A stretch of DNA of 34,897 bases from an uncultured PS1 clade bacterium. GTDB taxonomy: Bacteria > Pseudomonadota > Alphaproteobacteria > MED-G09. The DNA is taken from NCBI GenBank assembly GCA_902608415.1, contig CACLNZ010000011.1, forward strand, positions 1-34,897, read 5' to 3'. A program made the position numbers and the translations under genes. Below the pieces are notes generated by a model. The model searched no databases. It was not told where the DNA came from and saw only the letters and a program-made list of their open reading frames with translations. Below are positions 24,590-34,897 of this stretch, piece by piece (position 1 is the stretch's first letter; the number at the start of each line of letters is the position of its first letter).

Positions 24590-25360
24590 ATGAAACTTTT
24601 ATTCAAAAAAAATAGAGTTAATTTAATGACCATTACTTTAGCGCTTTTCCTTTCTGCATGCGCAAGTGATAGTGAAAGACCTGAATATCGTGAAAGGACT
24701 TTAGCTGCTATTTATAACAACGCTGTATACCATCTGGAAAACGGAAGATACCAGGCTGCAGCATATGAATTTGATGAAGTTGAGAGACAACATCCTTATT
24801 CCCCTTGGGCAAGACGTTCAATGCTAATGTCTTCCTATACTTATTATCTTCAAAATAAATATGATGAAGCTATTTCATCAGCTCAAAGATTTATATCTTT
24901 ACACCCAGGCAACAGACACGCTGTTTATGCTTATTATTTAATAGGCCAATCTTACTATGAAAGAATTTCCGATGTTGCTCGAGATCAAAAAATAACAGAT
25001 TTAGCATTGAATTCTTTTAATGAGGTGGTTAGGCGTTATCCAGAATCTGATTATGCTAAAGATGCTCAACTTAAAATTGATTTAACTCGCGATCATTTAG
25101 CGGGAAAAGAAATGTATATAGGTAGATATTATATGAAACAAAGCGCATTTCTAGCCGGTATTAACAGGTTTAGATATGTTATAACTGAATATCAGAACAC
25201 TAGCCATACTCCAGAAGCCCTTCATAGAATAGTTGAGGGATATATTTCTCTTGGCTTAATCAATGAAGCAAAAGCTACCGCAGCAGTGTTAGGGTATAAC
25301 TTTCCAGATAGTGAATGGTATGAAAGTACCTATGATTTAATCAATGATTTTTTACAGTAA
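24590..25360 (+). CDS. bamD: outer membrane assembly lipoprotein BamD
   Basis: BamD is the essential lipoprotein of the BAM complex that inserts beta-barrel proteins into the outer membrane. A basic start and hydrophobic stretch lead to the lipobox LSAC with Cys24, the lipidation site. TPR-like repeats follow: YNNAVYHLENGRYQAAAYEF near 41-60, VERQHPYSPWARRSML near 63, the YDEAISSAQRFISLHPGN block near 90, YYLIGQSYYERI near 115 and the VVRRYPESDYAKDA block near 146. At 256 residues it is of normal size. It is the usual neighbour downstream of lpxC in Alphaproteobacteria. The ligA gene begins five bases after its stop; recN, often found between them, is absent. Confidence 0.94.
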   Translation: MKLLFKKNRVNLMTITLALFLSACASDSERPEYRERTLAAIYNNAVYHLENGRYQAAAYEFDEVERQHPYSPWARRSMLMSSYTYYLQNKYDEAISSAQRFISLHPGNRHAVYAYYLIGQSYYERISDVARDQKITDLALNSFNEVVRRYPESDYAKDAQLKIDLTRDHLAGKEMYIGRYYMKQSAFLAGINRFRYVITEYQNTSHTPEALHRIVEGYISLGLINEAKATAAVLGYNFPDSEWYESTYDLINDFLQ

Positions 25361-25365
25361 GCTAA

Positions 25366-29245
<3,880 letters not shown>

Positions 29246-29252
29246 TTTTTAA

Positions 29253-31487
29253 TTATATCTTTTCTACAAAATTTTCCATAACTTTTCTTGTTCCGTTTGA
29301 TCCAAAGCTAATTGTCAGTTTTTTTCCATCAATACTTAAAATTTTACCTTTCCCAAATTTTTTATGTATTACTTTTTCATTTAATTCAAATGGTGAATCT
29401 TTGACAAGATAATTTTCAGCAGTTTTGTTGTCGATAATCTTAGACTTTGACTCAAATCTAGCTCTTTCCCAACCAGGTGTTTCGTAATCTGATTGATCAA
29501 AGTCAATATATTCTTGTTCTTTAAATAACTCCTTTTCACCTGCATAATTAGATAAATCTGTTTCAATATTTTCTTCGGGTAACTCTGTCACAAATCTAGA
29601 TGGAATTGATGAGATCCACTGATTATGCATCCTTCGATTAGCGGAATAATAAATTGATGCCTTTTTCTTAGCCCTGGTAACCCCAACATAAGCTAACCTT
29701 CTTTCCTCCTCAAGCGCCTCTAGCCCGCCTTCATCTAATGCTCTTTGATTGGGAAATACCCCTTCCTCCCAACCCGGCAGAAATACATAATCAAATTCTA
29801 AGCCTTTAGCTGCATGGAGAGTCATTAGACTTACCTTTTTACCATGTTGGTTGCTGTCTATTTCCATGACAAGAGAAATATGCTCTAAATACGCTTTTAT
29901 GCTCTCGAATGGTTCAAGTGATCGAAATAATTCGTAAACATTTTCTACACGACCTTCAGCAGTAAGTGATTTGTCATTTCTTAGCATTTCTAGATAGCCT
30001 GAATCTTCAATTATCACTTCTGCTATTTCAACCTTATCTTCTTCTTTTATTAACTGGTTCCAGTGAAATATAAGGTTAACCAGTTTATTTAAGGAATCAG
30101 CCGTTTTACCTTTGAAAGACTTTTCTTCAATTAATTCTTTTATAGACTCTATTAAAGGTAAATTACTTTCTTTAGAACGATTTCTAATTTTTTTAACTGA
30201 AGTTTCGCCGATACCTCTTTTAGGAGTATTAATAATTCTTTCTAATGCTAAACTATCATTAGGTTGCGTTGCAAGCCTCAGATACGCATTTACATCTCTA
30301 ATTTCTTTTCTTTCATAGAATCTTGGGCCTCCAATTACTTTATAAGGAAGCCCAACTGCTATGAATCTGTCTTCAAATTCTCGCATTTGGAAACTAGCCC
30401 TTATTAAGATAGCTGTTTCATCTAGGTTATAATTATTAAGAGATAGTTTTTCTAACTCTGAAGTAATTTGTCTCGCTTCTTCTTCACCATCCCAATTTGA
30501 TTTAACAGTTATTTTTTCCCCTTCGCCAGAATTAGTCCATAATGTTTTTCCCAATCTTGAATCATTATTTTCAATTAATTTTGATGCCGCAGTAAGTATG
30601 TGGCCTGTAGATCTATAATTTTCTTCTAACCTTATCGTTTTTGCATTAGGAAAATCTTTTTCAAACCTTAAAATATTTGATATTTCCGCTCCTCTCCAAG
30701 AATAAATTGATTGATCGTCATCTCCTACACAACAAATATTCTGATACTTACCAGTTAAAAGCTTTAATAGTCTGTATTGAGAAACATTTGTATCTTGATA
30801 CTCATCAACTAAAATATATTTAAACCTATTTTGGTAGCTTTCTAGAATATCTGGGTTATTTTCAAATAACCTGATTGATTCAAGAATCAAATCTCCAAAA
30901 TCTACTGCATTGAAATATTTTAATCTCTCTTGATAAATTTTATAAAGCAAATGACCTTTACCATTAGCAAAATAATCATCATCCTTAGTTGAGATACTTT
31001 CTGGATATAAACCTTTATTTTTCCATTTATCTATTAGGTTAAGTAATTGTTTGGCTGGCCATCTTTTGTCATCAATATTTTCATCTTTTATTATTTGCTT
31101 TAAAAGCCGGATTTGATCATCTGTGTCTAGAATTATAAAATCATTCTCTAAGCCTACTTTATTGGGATGAAATCTTAATATTTGAGAGCCAACTGAATGG
31201 AATGTACCTAACCATTTTAATCCAGAAGATAAATCACCAATTTGATTGGTTATTCTTTCTTTCATCTCATTTGCAGCCTTGTTTGTAAAAGTAACTGATA
31301 GAATTTCACCTGGTAATGCTATTTTTTCTATTAACAATCTTATTAATCTTGTTGTAAGAACGCCGGTTTTTCCAGTACCTGCTCCAGCTAAAACTAAAAT
31401 AGGTCCTTCAGTGTGGTAGACAGCCTCCCTTTGAGGATCATTTAACCTTTTAAAAATTTCTGAATTTTCAAATTTTTTATTAGTCAT
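29253..31487 (-). CDS. uvrD: ATP-dependent DNA helicase, UvrD/PcrA type
   Basis: This superfamily 1 3'-5' helicase takes part in nucleotide-excision and mismatch repair and clears proteins from DNA. It carries NDPQREAV (Q-motif) near 16-23, Walker A GAGTGKT at 35-41, TFTNKAANEMKER near 67, the Walker B LVDEYQDTN near 225, GDDDQSIYSWRGA near 256, LEENYRS near 287, LMTLHAAKGLEF near 556, the EERRLAYVGVTRAKK block near 597 and a C-terminal Tudor-like segment (KVIHKKFGKGKI) ending VENF. The last segment is typical of PcrA/UvrD and argues against Rep or AddA. Length is 744 residues. It follows the ribbon-helix-helix gene by four bases. Confidence 0.94.
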   Translation of the reverse strand: MTNKKFENSEIFKRLNDPQREAVYHTEGPILVLAGAGTGKTGVLTTRLIRLLIEKIALPGEILSVTFTNKAANEMKERITNQIGDLSSGLKWLGTFHSVGSQILRFHPNKVGLENDFIILDTDDQIRLLKQIIKDENIDDKRWPAKQLLNLIDKWKNKGLYPESISTKDDDYFANGKGHLLYKIYQERLKYFNAVDFGDLILESIRLFENNPDILESYQNRFKYILVDEYQDTNVSQYRLLKLLTGKYQNICCVGDDDQSIYSWRGAEISNILRFEKDFPNAKTIRLEENYRSTGHILTAASKLIENNDSRLGKTLWTNSGEGEKITVKSNWDGEEEARQITSELEKLSLNNYNLDETAILIRASFQMREFEDRFIAVGLPYKVIGGPRFYERKEIRDVNAYLRLATQPNDSLALERIINTPKRGIGETSVKKIRNRSKESNLPLIESIKELIEEKSFKGKTADSLNKLVNLIFHWNQLIKEEDKVEIAEVIIEDSGYLEMLRNDKSLTAEGRVENVYELFRSLEPFESIKAYLEHISLVMEIDSNQHGKKVSLMTLHAAKGLEFDYVFLPGWEEGVFPNQRALDEGGLEALEEERRLAYVGVTRAKKKASIYYSANRRMHNQWISSIPSRFVTELPEENIETDLSNYAGEKELFKEQEYIDFDQSDYETPGWERARFESKSKIIDNKTAENYLVKDSPFELNEKVIHKKFGKGKILSIDGKKLTISFGSNGTRKVMENFVEKI

Positions 31488-31491
31488 TTTA

Positions 31492-31707
31492 TTAGTTTCG
31501 AGCTTTTAGTATATTTAATATATGAACCCTTATCGATGAAGCCAAGCTCCCCTTTCTTTCAATTGTGTCTATTTTTTCAATTAATTTATTTAGTGATAAA
31601 GATTGATTATTTGCAATAATATTAAGTTCTTCCCAGAACTCTTTTTCTAGAGCAAGGCTAGTTGTATGACCATTAAGCCTTACAGTCTTTTTGATCTGAT
31701 TTACCAT
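31492..31707 (-). CDS. ribbon-helix-helix (RHH_4) domain protein
   Basis: This 71-residue protein matches the RHH_4 family of predicted DNA-binding proteins. A basic beta strand (KKTVRLNGHTTSLALE near 6-21) is followed by FWEELNIIANNQSLSLNKLI (two helices, near 24-43) and a conserved LASSIRVHIL tail near 54-63. Members of this family are common in Alphaproteobacteria, usually near fumC, but their regulatory targets are not known to me. It starts one base after the fumC stop and ends four bases before the helicase gene, so it belongs to a fumC operon. It is too small to carry any catalytic domain. Confidence 0.85.
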   Translation of the reverse strand: MVNQIKKTVRLNGHTTSLALEKEFWEELNIIANNQSLSLNKLIEKIDTIERKGSLASSIRVHILNILKARN

Positions 31708-31708
31708 C

Positions 31709-33100
31709 TTAAGATGGCTTAATCATTTTTTCAGGACGAACTATCTTGTCGTATTCCTTTTCAGAGATATATTTTAATTTTATTGCCTCTTCCTTGAGGG
31801 TTGTGCCATTTTTATGTGCTTTTTTTGCTATTTCAGCAGCTTTATCATAACCAATTACTGGCGCTAATGCAGTAACTAGCATCAAAGAATTATTAAGGTG
31901 TTGATTAATCATTTTCTTATTTAACTTAATTCCTGAAACACAATTTTTAACGAAACTATTGCAGCCATCCGATAATAATTCGATCGATTGTAAAATATTA
32001 TAGGCAATCATAGGCTTATAAACATTTAATTCAAAATGACCCTGACTTCCACCTATTGTTATTGCTGAATGGTTTCCCATCACTTGGATGCATAACATAG
32101 TCATTGCCTCACATTGAGTAGGATTTACTTTACCAGGCATTATTGAAGAGCCGGGTTCATTTTCAGGTAATTGTATTTCGCCAAGACCAGCTCTAGGACC
32201 AGAACCCAAAAGACGAATATCGTTAGCAATTTTAAATAATGATGATGATAATGTATTTAAAGATCCAGAAAATTCAACTATTGCATCATGAGTTGCTAAA
32301 GCTTCAAACTTATTATCAGCAGTTTCAAATTTCATTTTTAGAAATACACTGCATTCTCTTGCAAATTTTTTATCAAACCCTTTTTTTGAATTTATACCAG
32401 TTCCTACAGCTGTTCCACCTTGTGCGAGATACATTAAATCTTTTAAAGATTTATTAACACGCTCGATCCCTTTTTCCACTTGAGTATAATAACCAGAGAA
32501 CTCTTGTCCGAGAGTAACAGGCGTAGCATCTTGTAAATGAGTTCTTCCTATTTTTACTGTATCCTTAAATTCTTCTGATTTATTTTTTAGGATATCGGCA
32601 AGTTTTTTAAGAGACGGAAGTAATTTTTCTTTAGTATCTAATGTACATGCAATATGCATTGCTGTTGGGAAAGTATCATTTGATGATTGAGACATATTAC
32701 AGTGATCATTCGGATGAACTGGTGTTTTTGAACCTTTTTTTCCACCAAGTAATTCAATCGCACGATTTGAAATAACTTCATTAGCATTCATATTTGATTG
32801 AGTACCTGATCCAGTTTGCCATACAGATAAAGGGAAATGATCATTTAATTTTCCAGAGATAACTTCTTTTGAGGCTTTTACAATTGCATTGCTAATTTTT
32901 TTATCAAGTTTACCTTGTGAGTAATTAACTTTTGCAGCCGCAAGTTTGATAACACCTAAACTCTTTATGATTGAAGTTGGTATAACTTCATTACCTATAT
33001 CAAAGTTTTTTAATGATCTCTGGGTTTGAGCTCCCCAATATGCATTGGCTGGAACATTTATATAACCAAAAGAGTCAGATTCTTTTCTGTTTTTTACCAA
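31709..33100 (-). CDS. fumC: class II fumarate hydratase
   Basis: FumC hydrates fumarate to malate in the citric acid cycle and needs no iron-sulfur cluster. Family signatures are [10 protein letters not shown] at 97-106, the [11 protein letters not shown] segment at 139-149, [10 protein letters not shown] at 185-194 with His188 and the flexible loop [11 protein letters not shown] at 317-327 with Ser318/Ser319. Length is 463 residues, as usual. The start codon is TTG at 33100-33098. AGGAG lies five bases before it (33110-33106 on this strand), and no in-frame ATG precedes the conserved YWGAQTQRS. It is the first protein gene after the tmRNA on this strand. Confidence 0.96.
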   Translation of the reverse strand: MVKNRKESDSFGYINVPANAYWGAQTQRSLKNFDIGNEVIPTSIIKSLGVIKLAAAKVNYSQGKLDKKISNAIVKASKEVISGKLNDHFPLSVWQTGSGTQSNMNANEVISNRAIELLGGKKGSKTPVHPNDHCNMSQSSNDTFPTAMHIACTLDTKEKLLPSLKKLADILKNKSEEFKDTVKIGRTHLQDATPVTLGQEFSGYYTQVEKGIERVNKSLKDLMYLAQGGTAVGTGINSKKGFDKKFARECSVFLKMKFETADNKFEALATHDAIVEFSGSLNTLSSSLFKIANDIRLLGSGPRAGLGEIQLPENEPGSSIMPGKVNPTQCEAMTMLCIQVMGNHSAITIGGSQGHFELNVYKPMIAYNILQSIELLSDGCNSFVKNCVSGIKLNKKMINQHLNNSLMLVTALAPVIGYDKAAEIAKKAHKNGTTLKEEAIKLKYISEKEYDKIVRPEKMIKPS

Positions 33101-33171
33101 AATAACTCCTGAAAAAAATTCATTATAGCTGACTCTTTTTTAGAGGAAAATTTAATTTTTATAAAATTAGC

Positions 33172-33458
33172 GAGAAGCTTCTGTTGCCAGGCGCCTCTCA
33201 AGCCCCGCCTAATTATGCAACTAATTAGGAGTTAATTTGAGCGCTCGCGCTTAAGCAGCGAGAGGTAACTCAGCATAGTCGTTATTTGCAACTATAAAAT
33301 AGCCCGATAACGGCGGTACAATGCCGAGCAAAAAGAGAATCTTTACACTTTCGTCGATCCTATTTCACCCCCATATTTATGGTGGAGGTGCCGGGTACCG
33401 CCCCCGGGTCCGATAAGTTTATTACATAATCCGTTTATTGCCATAGCTGTAAACAGCA
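33172..33458 (-). ncRNA. ssrA: two-piece, circularly permuted tmRNA (alphaproteobacterial type)
   Basis: tmRNA rescues stalled ribosomes and tags the unfinished protein. Reading the minus strand, the acceptor piece comes first (about 33458-33380). It has a T-arm with stem CCGGG/CCCGG and loop GGCGGTA, and ends CACCTCC-A-CCA. A seven-base spacer (33379-33373) follows, then the coding piece starting GGGGGTG at 33372. GGGGGTG pairs with CACCTCC to make a seven-pair acceptor stem, with the G3-U70 wobble that marks alanine. GGATCGACG follows, like the usual GGATTCGACG. The tag frame is at 33289-33251. The 3' region GGCGCCTGGCAACAGAAGC is also typical. Exact ends are estimated. The gene is read toward fumC. 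Confidence 0.93.
33251..33289 (-). other. tmRNA tag reading frame (ANNDYAELPLAA)
   Basis: After ATAGTT the resume codon GCA opens a frame of twelve codons and a TAA stop, encoding ANNDYAELPLAA. The start (AxxxYA) and end (LAA) fit known proteolysis tags, and the final LAA should be seen by ClpXP. Known alphaproteobacterial tags commonly begin ANDN, so the NND order and the short ELP core are unusual. Confidence 0.9.
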
Positions 33459-33463
33459 AATTA

Positions 33464-33492
33464 ATTATATACCGGATCAATTAAAATTTGAA
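33464..33492 (-). promoter_or_regulatory. probable tmRNA promoter
   Basis: On the minus strand TTCAAA (33492-33487) and a perfect TATAAT (33469-33464) are 17 bases apart. The predicted transcription start near 33457 coincides with the estimated 5' end of the acceptor piece. A TTGACA further upstream (33499-33494) has a spacer of 24 bases to the same -10 and is less likely to be the -35. Confidence 0.65.
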
Positions 33493-33539
33493 GTGTCAAA
33501 TAACTTGTTTAAAATAGAATGTGAGTCGTGGAGTAATTT

Positions 33540-34334
33540 ATGCAACAGTACTTAAATCTTCTTCGTCATGTTATGGATAATGGTGAAGAAAAATCTGATA
33601 GAACTGGAACAGGAACAAGATCAGTGTTTGGTCATCAAATGAGATTTGATCTAGCTGATAATTTTCCATTATTAACAACAAAAAAAGTACATTTGAAATC
33701 AATAATATATGAGCTTTTGTGGTTCTTGAAAGGTGAAACAAATATAAAATATCTAAAAGAAAACGGTGTAAGAATATGGGATGAATGGGCTGATAGTAAC
33801 GGAGAATTGGGCCCTGTTTATGGTCATCAATGGAGATCTTGGCCTTCAGATGATGGAGGAAAAATCGATCAAATTACTCAACTTATAGAGCAAATAAAGA
33901 ATAACCCTGACTCCAGAAGATTAATTGTCTCAGCTTGGAATCCAACGGATGTTGAGAAAATGGCTTTACCACCATGCCATTGTCTTTTTCAATTCTATGT
34001 CAGCAATGAAAAATTATCTTGTCAACTTTATCAAAGATCTGCTGATATTTTTCTAGGCGTACCATTTAATATCGCTTCTTATGCGCTTTTAACTATGATG
34101 ATAGCAAAAGTTACAAAATTAAATCTTGGTGAATTTGTTCATACTTTTGGTGATGCACATTTATATTCAAATCACTTTTCTCAAGCTGAAGAGCAGTTAG
34201 TAAGGTCCCCTAAATCATTACCAAAAATGATAATAGCCTCTAATCCAAAAACAATTTTTGATTTCGAGTATGAGGATTTTATTCTTGAGGATTATGATCC
34301 GCATCCTCATATTTCTGCTCCAATAGCAGTTTAG
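33540..34334 (+). CDS. thyA: thymidylate synthase
   Basis: ThyA methylates dUMP to dTMP using methylenetetrahydrofolate and releases dihydrofolate. The protein has 264 residues, exactly the length of the Escherichia coli enzyme. Arg21 lies in DRTGTGT and the catalytic Cys146 in [11 protein letters not shown]. The dUMP-binding segment [20 protein letters not shown] is near 157-176, and [12 protein letters not shown] near 201 is intact. GGAG at 33530-33533 is six bases before the ATG. It diverges from the tmRNA gene and overlaps folA in function: the dihydrofolate it makes is recycled by the reductase four bases downstream. Confidence 0.97.
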   Translation: MQQYLNLLRHVMDNGEEKSDRTGTGTRSVFGHQMRFDLADNFPLLTTKKVHLKSIIYELLWFLKGETNIKYLKENGVRIWDEWADSNGELGPVYGHQWRSWPSDDGGKIDQITQLIEQIKNNPDSRRLIVSAWNPTDVEKMALPPCHCLFQFYVSNEKLSCQLYQRSADIFLGVPFNIASYALLTMMIAKVTKLNLGEFVHTFGDAHLYSNHFSQAEEQLVRSPKSLPKMIIASNPKTIFDFEYEDFILEDYDPHPHISAPIAV

Positions 34335-34338
34335 TAAG

Positions 34339-34842
34339 ATGATCATTAGTTTAATTGCAGCAATTGATAAGAATGGCGTTATTGGAGTTGATGGTGATCT
34401 TCCATGGAATATACCCTCCGATTTAAAAAAATTTAGAGAAATTACATCCTACAAACCTATAATAATGGGAAGAAAAACATGGGAGTCAATTGGAAGACCT
34501 CTTCCTAACAGAGACAATATTATAATCTCTAGAAATAAAAACTTTAATTTGGAGGGCGCAATACTGGCTTCATCACCCGAGGAAGCTATTACGATTGCGA
34601 AACAAAAAGCTAAAGAAAATGGTGCAGATGAAATAATGATTATAGGTGGCGGTTATATTTATAATGAATTCATAGCTACATCAGACCGATTATATATAAC
34701 TGAAGTCGATATAGAAGTTGAAGGTGATGCTTTTTTTCCTAAAATAGATAGCTCAAAATTTAAAGAAGTAAAACGCGAAGAAAAATCAAAAGAACCAGAT
34801 GACGATGCTTATCATTCAATGGTAATTTACGAAAAAATTTAA
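34339..34842 (+). CDS. folA: dihydrofolate reductase
   Basis: This NADPH-dependent enzyme reduces dihydrofolate to tetrahydrofolate, restoring the cofactor spent by ThyA. The 167 residues show ISLIAAIDKNGVIGVDGDLP at 2-21 with PWNIPSDLKKFRE following, where Asp27 is the expected acidic catalytic residue. GRKTWESIGRPLPNR near 44 and the NADPH loop IIGGGYIYNEFI near 99 are also clear. It begins four bases after the thyA stop, so the two form an operon. Confidence 0.95.
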   Translation: MIISLIAAIDKNGVIGVDGDLPWNIPSDLKKFREITSYKPIIMGRKTWESIGRPLPNRDNIIISRNKNFNLEGAILASSPEEAITIAKQKAKENGADEIMIIGGGYIYNEFIATSDRLYITEVDIEVEGDAFFPKIDSSKFKEVKREEKSKEPDDDAYHSMVIYEKI

Positions 34843-34854
34843 TAAGATATTTTT

Positions 34855-34897
34855 ATGAAAAAAGAATATATAGAGATCACAAAGGATTTAATGTTTC
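34855..34897 (+). CDS. possible start of a further gene, cut by the window end
   Basis: An ATG at 34855, 12 bases after folA, opens a frame of 14 codons (MKKEYIEITKDLMF) to the window edge. Same-strand position and short spacing suggest a third gene of the thyA-folA operon, but no ribosome-binding sequence was seen and the peptide is too short to recognise. Confidence 0.35.
   Translation, partial: MKKEYIEITKDLMF

Noticed and set aside
33133-33169. Possible tmRNA terminator (AT-only inverted repeat TAATTTT-TAT-AAAATTA at 33153-33169, and CTCT...AGAG nearby)
   Set aside because: The stems contain almost no G-C pairs and only short T runs follow, so it is not a convincing intrinsic terminator.
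33251-33460. Plus-strand reading of the structured region before thyA as a riboswitch or 6S-like RNA
   Set aside because: The minus strand gives a complete tmRNA with paired acceptor stem, CCA and tag frame, which explains the GC-rich conserved blocks.

Overview
The window is a gene-dense, AT-rich stretch of a bacterial chromosome that most likely comes from an alphaproteobacterium with a small, streamlined genome, probably marine and planktonic. Three things point to Alphaproteobacteria. The minus strand carries a two-piece, circularly permuted tmRNA of the alphaproteobacterial type. An RHH_4-type ribbon-helix-helix gene sits next to fumC. A class A RNase P RNA gene lies directly before an mraZ-led division and cell-wall cluster that runs ftsZ - (insert) - lpxC - bamD - ligA. 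The marine, streamlined part is inferred from AT richness, tiny intergenic gaps and many overlapping genes; no species can be named from sequence alone.

Layout. 1-1714 (+): dusA, cut by the window edge, and a TauE/SafE-type permease. 1711-4110 (-): a phosphomannomutase/phosphoglucomutase and an MFE-2-like short-chain dehydrogenase. 4218-4826 (+): a glutathione S-transferase. 4870-5211 (+): rnpB. 5212-5362: a regulatory region with a perfect palindrome, DnaA-box-like sites and a probable MraZ operator. 5363-27483 (+): the dcw cluster, with mraZ, rsmH, ftsL, ftsI, murE, murF, mraY, murD, ftsW, murG, murC, murB, ddl, ftsQ, ftsA, ftsZ, an SRPBCC gene, lpxC, bamD and ligA. 27467-33100 (-): an M24B aminopeptidase, a UvrD/PcrA helicase, a ribbon-helix-helix protein and fumC. 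33172-33458 (-): tmRNA. 33540-34842 (+): thyA and folA. The last 43 bases may open another gene.

How the genes work together. MurC, MurD, MurE, MurF, MurB and Ddl make the UDP-MurNAc-pentapeptide, with meso-diaminopimelate predicted from the DNPR motif in MurE. MraY and MurG turn it into lipid II, and FtsW/FtsI polymerise and cross-link it at the septum laid out by FtsZ, FtsA, FtsQ and FtsL. LpxC (lipid A) and BamD (outer-membrane protein assembly) show a Gram-negative envelope. ThyA and DHFR form the classic thymidylate/folate pair.

No mobile elements, CRISPR arrays, phage genes or tRNAs were seen, and I found no clear new multi-gene system. The points most worth a second look are the unusual tmRNA tag (ANNDYAELPLAA), the SRPBCC gene between ftsZ and lpxC, the divergent FtsZ with a TTG start, the control region in front of mraZ, and the absence of recN between bamD and ligA.
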